This document shows, piece after piece, positions 44,410-49,581 of a stretch of DNA of 49,581 bases. The notes beneath the pieces are model-generated. The model had not been told where the DNA came from. It was given only the letters and a program-made list of their open reading frames with translations, and did no database searches. The stretch's first letter is position 1. Every line of letters starts with the position of its first letter. The position numbers were made by a program, and so were the translations under genes. Source of the DNA: Phallusia fumigata (taxonomy: Eukaryota; Chordata; Ascidiacea; Phlebobranchia; Ascidiidae); the NCBI GenBank assembly GCA_008931825.1, contig QXVZ01010126.1, positions 1 to 49,581 on the forward strand. Direction: 5' to 3'.

Positions 44410-45165
44410 CTGCCTCCTCAGTAACGCTTGCGAACGTAGGCTGTGTGCGTGCCACCCCCTTTTGGGGATGGTCAGTGTTATCTAAAGTTAACACCTAAAA
44501 CAAAAATCTTAAAACAAATTAAAGTACTTTTCAGAAATCACATAATAATAGAATGACATTTGGCAGAGTCGTACGCAAAAACAACTCTTCACTCTTTCTC
44601 AATCGCATTTATCATAGAAAAATATTCAGTACAAACTCAATTACCTCTGAAAAAATTTCACAAACATTTTCTTCCAGTCAAGCACAGTCCCGATAAAAGC
44701 GGACTGGTAGTGGAAACTCGTGCATGAAACTGTTCTGCTACAACCAAATAACTTTCCGCATACTTCATTGTGCAGATAAATCAGCACTGAAACCCACTTA
44801 TGAGCCTACGTATTGCTTTAAAAAGCTTTTTTATGCTAAAAGCTTTCATGTTGACGAGTTCGCCAAATCCCCCCCCCTTTTTTTTTCTTTTTTCGATACG
44901 AGAGATTTGCCTGCCTCCTCAGTAACGCTTGCGAGCGTAGGCTGTGTGCGTACCACGCTCTTCTGGGGGTCGACAGTGTCATATTAAGTTAACACCTAAC
45001 CCAATCGCAAAACAAAAATCCAGAAACAAAATAAATTACCTTTTTGTAAATCATGAATTCATAGAATGACATTTCTTAGAGTCGGCCATAAAAAAGACGC
45101 TTCGCTCTTTCTCAATCGCATTTATCAAACAAAAACTAAAAAACTCTTAATTACCTCTGAAAAAC
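44410..45165. repeat. ~255 bp direct duplication with hairpin motif
   Basis: Copy 1 (about 44410-44660) and copy 2 (about 44911-45165) share, in order, GCCTCCTCAGTAACGCTTGC, a GTAGGCTGTGTGCGT block, GTTAACACCTAA, AGAATGACATTT, TTTCTCAATCGCATTTATCA and AATTACCTCTGAAAAA. A third partial copy (45895-45965) keeps the last two blocks. In copy 2 ACGCT-TGCG-AGCGT forms a perfect 5 bp hairpin, closed further out by GCCT and AGGC. Confidence 0.75.
44869..44895. repeat. polypyrimidine tract C9-T10
   Basis: A C run directly followed by a T run; low-complexity sequence. Confidence 0.8.
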
Positions 45166-45336
45166 AGAAATACCAGACAAAGACTCGAGTGCAATTCAGA
45201 CAAAATTCAGATTCGTACACATCAAACTCGTACAAATTTTCGATAATTTCACCCTGAGCCAAATATTACCTCTAAACGCCAATTTACACCAAACTAAATT
45301 TTGCAACTCCACATAAAGTTCAACCTTATTCAAGTG

Positions 45337-45409
45337 CCTTTGTAGCTCAGTTGGTAGAGTGCCAGCCCCGGATAGGCTCCTGTCGTGGGTTCGAATCCCA
45401 CCGAAGGCT
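45337..45409 (+). tRNA. tRNA-like sequence, probably a pseudo-tRNA or tRNA-derived repeat
   Basis: The 5' end GCCTTTG pairs with CGAAGGC at the 3' end (one G-U). TAGCTCAGTTGGTAGAGT is an intact D arm and A box, and GTGGGTTCGAATCCCAC is a perfect T arm and B box. The anticodon region is abnormal: the only stem is AGCC/GGCT with loop CCGGATA, which lacks the universal T33, and the arm is one base too long. Anticodon and amino acid therefore cannot be assigned. Polymerase III could still transcribe it, since both boxes are good. Confidence 0.6.
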
Positions 45410-45580
45410 GAATGGAAATGCTTGGAAGGTCGACTATCATTCGGTATAACGCCACTTGCATGCGTATTTATCTGCGCGAACAGACTCGAATCCTTTTTCA
45501 ACGCGAGAGAACGGTCACGGGCGCGTCACGACTCGGTTAGGCGGTGTTTGAGGAGCTCTGTTGATCCGTGTGTCAAAAGT

Positions 45581-46297
45581 CGTGACGCCATTGCGCAGCG
45601 GCAGCGTTTCTGATTGGTCGGCTGTTGAGGCGCACTCGCTGTGCGGCGCTTCTTTCCTCTTTTGCGTTTACCCAGCACGCAAAGCGAATTGGGCAACGAA
45701 ACGACTTGGTGGCGCACCGAACTCTTTCTTTTGTTAATATTGGGAAACGACAGGGTATTCCCCCGACTATGCAACTGCGTCAAACTCAAAGCAATTCCGA
45801 CGAAACGCCGCCTTGACGTAAAAGTTTTCACGCAAAAAGCGTTCTGCAAAACAATAATACTCGATGTAACTGAATAAATGTACGAAAAAATACGCTTTTC
45901 CTCAATCGCATTGAATGAACAAATGTTTAAAACAAATGAATTACCTCTGAGAAAACGTTCACAGACAAAAAACATGCACTTCTTTCAAACAGCGGACACA
46001 AAGTTTCGCAAACAAAAGCGTTGTTTTGCAATACAACAACACTCTAAATACCAGAATACCTGTGCAGCTAAACAACAGGACTGAAACAACAGCAAAAATG
46101 GTCGCCCGCCTATACAAGCACAGGGTTGTGTCGTTCGTTTGGTGGCTATCTGGTAGCGTGTTACTTATATACTAAGCTTGCTGTTTGAACACACTTTTCT
46201 CATTTCGTTGCGATAGAATTCACGTGACGTGTTGCGCAGCGCAACGTTTGTGATTGGTTGGTTCGTGAAGCGCATTCGCTGTACGGCGGTTCTTTCT
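45581..46297. repeat. ~75-90 bp direct duplication with ATTGG boxes
   Basis: CGTGACGCCATTGCGCAGCG (45581) and CGTGACGTGTTGCGCAGCG (46223) each start a copy that continues through GTTTCTGATTGGTCGG or GTTTGTGATTGGTTGG and GCGCACTCGCTGTGCGGCG or GCGCATTCGCTGTACGGCG. Each copy has an inverted CCAAT box. A third GTGATTGGTCGG lies near 46598. It may be promoter-like, but no adjoining gene is visible. Confidence 0.65.
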
Positions 46298-46499
46298 CTG
46301 TGTGTTTAATAAGGACAAACAAAAAAGTCTGTCACGCAATGTCAACTTGCCAAAATGACTGTTTTTTGCAATTTCAGTTCGCCCGGATTAGTTGTCATTT
46401 ACATGACAAAAATCCAATTGTTTGGCTAGACAGGGCTTTCATGAAAGAGAGAAGCGCACCATGCCCAATTTATCCTTTTGACTGAAAATTGGTTTAGAC

Positions 46500-47760
46500 G
46501 CTAAGAGCTTTGGTCATGCTATCCGTTCACATTCGTTCCACTGTACGAGTAGAAGAGAAAAAAAGAAATGGCTATTTACCCTTGGGTAACGATAGCCCTT
46601 GTGATTGGTCGGAAAGTCTTTGTTGGTTTTGAAAGGTAAACGTTGTTGGTAAAGGACAAATGGGGAAGCATAAAAGCAACGATGGGCGACTGGGTGTTTT
46701 TAGTTTGTCCAATAACGTTTCGCAGAGTTTGGATGTGTTTTTGACCTTGTAATAAGGCTTGGTAAATGTTTTGTGAGAGCGTAAATTAAAGCCTTCAGTT
46801 TTCGTAGTGATGTATCCAGTTGCACTGATTCAAATGTAACCTTAACAGGCAGTTATAAGACTAAACCGAGTAGACTCCTTGTAACAACCTAGACGTCGCA
46901 AATTTTGATTTCTTTACCAAACATATTAAACATTTTTTTTAAAACCAGTGAATGGCCAGTTTGGGTTGCTTTTTTATTAACGTTTTTAGTTGGGTTTGTT
47001 AGCGAGACACGTACTCAATAACGGGTCTGTCACAGCTATTGTATAATGAGTTCCTCTTTCAAGCATTCAGTCATGATGAATCATAGCACCCATTGCGTCT
47101 AGTGCAGCTTTTGTGTACCTGGGCAAAGTTGATCCGGCTTTTTCAGGGTACGTAGAGAGAACACGCAGGCCATTTCAGGTGTAGCCTACACTTGGTCAAT
47201 AACGCTTTCGTAGGAGGAGGAATCTGTGGGATTTGTTTAACGAATGTGCGCCAACCTCATAAACATTGCGCGCACTAACGGTTTTGTGAGAGACGGGTAA
47301 GGGGAAACCATTTTTAGTGGGGTTAGGTATCACGTACGCGCGTAAGACGCTTGGTGACTAAAAAGGCAAACAGTCCCTTTAGCATAAATGTCCCTCCTTA
47401 CTAACATTTACGGGCCTACTCATGGCGCGCTTTTAATTGTTTTGGGATGACCAGCGTTTCCTCACGTTTACCACTTTAACAAACACACAAGTTTTGCGAA
47501 GTTGGGTTTAGGAAACAGATCCTTGTTATTGCAACATTTGACATTACGGGATTGTTTGCCTTTAAAAGGCTCGTTATATAACTGAAATATGTCTATTGTG
47601 CTCTTAGTTGCCTTCTAACTGAGGACAGATACAGTAGCGAGTCTATTTGAATATTGTTACAGTGCCGTGAGTGCGAGGACTTTTGTCTCCTTTGTGTCTG
47701 CTTGCTTTATCTGTACAATGTTTTTACAGCAGTCATTCATGATCACCATAACCTCTGCCC
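46500..47760. other. stretch without recognisable gene
   Basis: I see no exon, RNA gene or clear repeat in this 1.2 kb apart from short low-complexity runs. Confidence 0.45.
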
Positions 47761-47765
47761 CTAGT

Positions 47766-49055
47766 TTGTGTGTACGCTAGGTGGAGCCACAGCTACGACA
47801 TTTTAAAACTACGCGTTTATTCCTTAGGTAAATGCTTAGCTTTGTGCCAGGCCAAGAATAACTAGGATTTATAGCTGTTCTTGGGTTTATTTACTATTCT
47901 GACGCATTTTTATGATAAAACTGAAACCAACTTTTACAAATAACAAACACAGTTGATTGTATCAAAAACCCGAATGTTTCGTTTGCTGAGAGAATAAATG
48001 CTAGCCTTGAACGTTGAACATGATGACAATTAAATTTTTTTGTTAACCAAGAAACCAGTCAGTTCGGGGAACATCCTCTACACAACCTTTGTATTGATCA
48101 TGTTTAGCCAACGACATAAATTTGTTGTATGTTAGGTAAGTTTAAATATGAAGTTCCTGTCTTACGAGGAAGATATAAAAAGACGTTATAAACGAAAGCA
48201 GTACAACCAACACCACAGCCAGTCCAAATTAGGGAGGCGGCAAAGTAACCTAATGCAAAGAGATTTTTTCAATGGGGTAGCCTACCTTAATGCGATTTAA
48301 AAATTTGGGGGAACATGACCTAAAAAAAACTGCGCATGCATATTGTTCTCATAAAAATAAAAGGTAATGTGTTATTTAAATGTCTTACCTTACGATGAAA
48401 TCGCATTCTTAGAGTGTCACTTGTTTCCTACTGTGCCTGCTTCAACTGCATACAATAACTTCTACGGTCAGTAATAAAAGTTTTAAACAATGTTTCAATA
48501 ATTCTTGCTGTAAAAACCATACACTAGACAGTTGCAACTTTTGCACAATCAATTCTTGTAAAACCTTCTACTGACTGACCGTAGCTTTCCTAAAAACTGC
48601 AACAAAATCTTCTAAACTCGATTAAAACGTTTCCCACATTTTAAATGAAAGTCCCTTGTGTTGTTGTCGCGCTATATATGATGTTCCGCCAGGGCCGATT
48701 GCGCAACACCGCAATGAGAACTCCGGCGCACAACTGATCGGTGGGCGGGTGAACTGTGCGTCACGGTGCAGTTTGCCATGTCTATTTACAGTCTGTCCCT
48801 GAAATTGTGTGTGCGCTAGGTGGCGCAACGCTCTTACATTAAACAACGTTCAGCTGTACTTAGATTTCAGCCAGGTCAGTGTACCGAGCTAAAACAGCGA
48901 TCCGCAATTGTAATTTGGAATAAGTTGGGCACAACACAAACGCAATCTTGCCAGGTTTGTTCTTAGGTTTGTTTATCATTTCTACGCATTTTTCATGATG
49001 AAGCTTCGGCCAACTTTCACAAATGTTGAAGGCTGCTGTTGATTGTGTTAAACGC
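47766..49055. repeat. degenerate direct duplication of ~200-250 bp
   Basis: Segments near 47766-47965 and 48805-49055 share GTGTGTACGCTAGGTGG versus GTGTGCGCTAGGTGGCG, then GTTCTTGGGTTTATTTA versus GTTCTTAGGTTTGTTTA, ACGCATTTTTATGAT versus ACGCATTTTTCATGAT, and CAACTTTTACAAATAAC versus CAACTTTCACAAATGTT, ending in GTTGATTGT. The order is conserved over about 200 bp. No coding frame is shared. Confidence 0.65.
48225..48320. mobile_element. degenerate internal fragment of the 43337 MITE family
   Basis: GCAAAGTAACCTAATGCAAA, then TTTTTTCAATGGGGTAGCCT and AAATTTGGGGG follow the interior of the element at 43337-43491. Terminal repeats are not recognisable. Confidence 0.5.
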
Positions 49056-49581
49056 TGACGCATGTACTGTTAGTAAAACGCAAATTCAATGACAAGAAAA
49101 TTTGTGCATCGTATGCATAACCTTTGGACAGATTTTTGTTTAACTCCAAGTTTGTATTCGCAGTGTGATGACAAGTTTAAAATAGAAGTATTTTATATGA
49201 ACCTATTAATAACAGTAAGAAATAACCATGACCTTATGAACAAAAACAAAACAACTTTAAAACAAGTAACAACTGCACATGTGTCTTAATAAAAATACTA
49301 GGTGTGTTGTCATTTGAAACTCTTACTGTAAACTCTAAACTCTTACTTACGGTAACATCGTGTGCTTGTACAGTCAACAACCACTCCCCCCATTGTGGCA
49401 GTCTCTATTGCATACAATATTGCTGTTGCAGTCAATTATAGACCTCTACTCTTGCCACGAAAGATACTTTTCTGCGAAATCAAATTAAAAAGGTTTTAAA
49501 AATTGTTTTTTTGGGTTAACCCAGAAACAGATGACCTGAATAGTCAAATTGACAATTTTACATTGCTAAGCAAACAGGTGT

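Noticed and set aside
45196-45501. 101-residue minus-strand frame with RTHDRSLSGAG
   Set aside because: This is the well-known spurious translation of a tRNA-like sequence, here the one at 45337-45409.
1-49581. CRISPR arrays, operons, ribosome binding sites, prophage or plasmid features
   Set aside because: The intron-containing genes and BIR/RING families show metazoan nuclear DNA, and no evenly spaced repeat array exists.

Overview
The window looks like metazoan nuclear DNA: AT-rich, short GT..AG introns, scattered MITE- and tRNA-derived repeats, and two assembly gaps (one N at 28481, 209 Ns at 35304-35512). The compact multi-exon genes and the locally expanded BIR/RING (inhibitor-of-apoptosis) family suggest an invertebrate deuterostome, most likely a tunicate of the Ciona type. 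That is inference; no species marker was identified.

Layout. 1-6143 holds no recognisable gene. 6144-9204 (minus) is IAP-like gene A. 9205-17279 is gene-poor and has only small repeats. 17280-21584 (plus) is a multi-exon gene I cannot name; it faintly resembles a Rel-homology region. 21906-32181 (plus) is a large cIAP/BIRC2/3-like gene with BIR1, BIR2, BIR3, UBA and RING but no visible CARD. 33577-35303 (minus) is gene B, whose 5' end is lost in the N gap. 36581-38680 (minus) is gene C, which seems to lack the zinc-binding half of its BIR. 38681-49581 shows no convincing gene; it carries MITEs, a tRNA-like sequence and several degenerate direct repeats.

Main result. Spliced by hand, genes A, B and C share one plan: an N-terminal helical-looking domain of about 130 residues, a middle segment of about 60, one BIR and one RING. 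The N-terminal domain, middle segment and first BIR also make up the N-terminal third of the large plus-strand gene, so all four genes are paralogous there. I do not recognise these two N-terminal modules. The BIR that follows them (BIR1 of the large gene, and the BIRs of A and B) has the zinc spacing C-x2-C-x18-H-x3-C. BIR2 and BIR3 of the large gene have the canonical C-x2-C-x16-H-x6-C.

All exon boundaries given below keep a continuous reading frame. The introns joining the Rel-like gene to the IAP gene are also phase-compatible, so one 1369-residue fusion is possible, but two genes are equally possible (for example with trans-splicing at an internal acceptor). By family knowledge, IAPs with BIR and RING bind caspases or IAP-binding-motif proteins and act as ubiquitin E3 ligases in apoptosis and NF-kB signalling. 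A local expansion suggests an innate-immune or cell-death module, which is inference.
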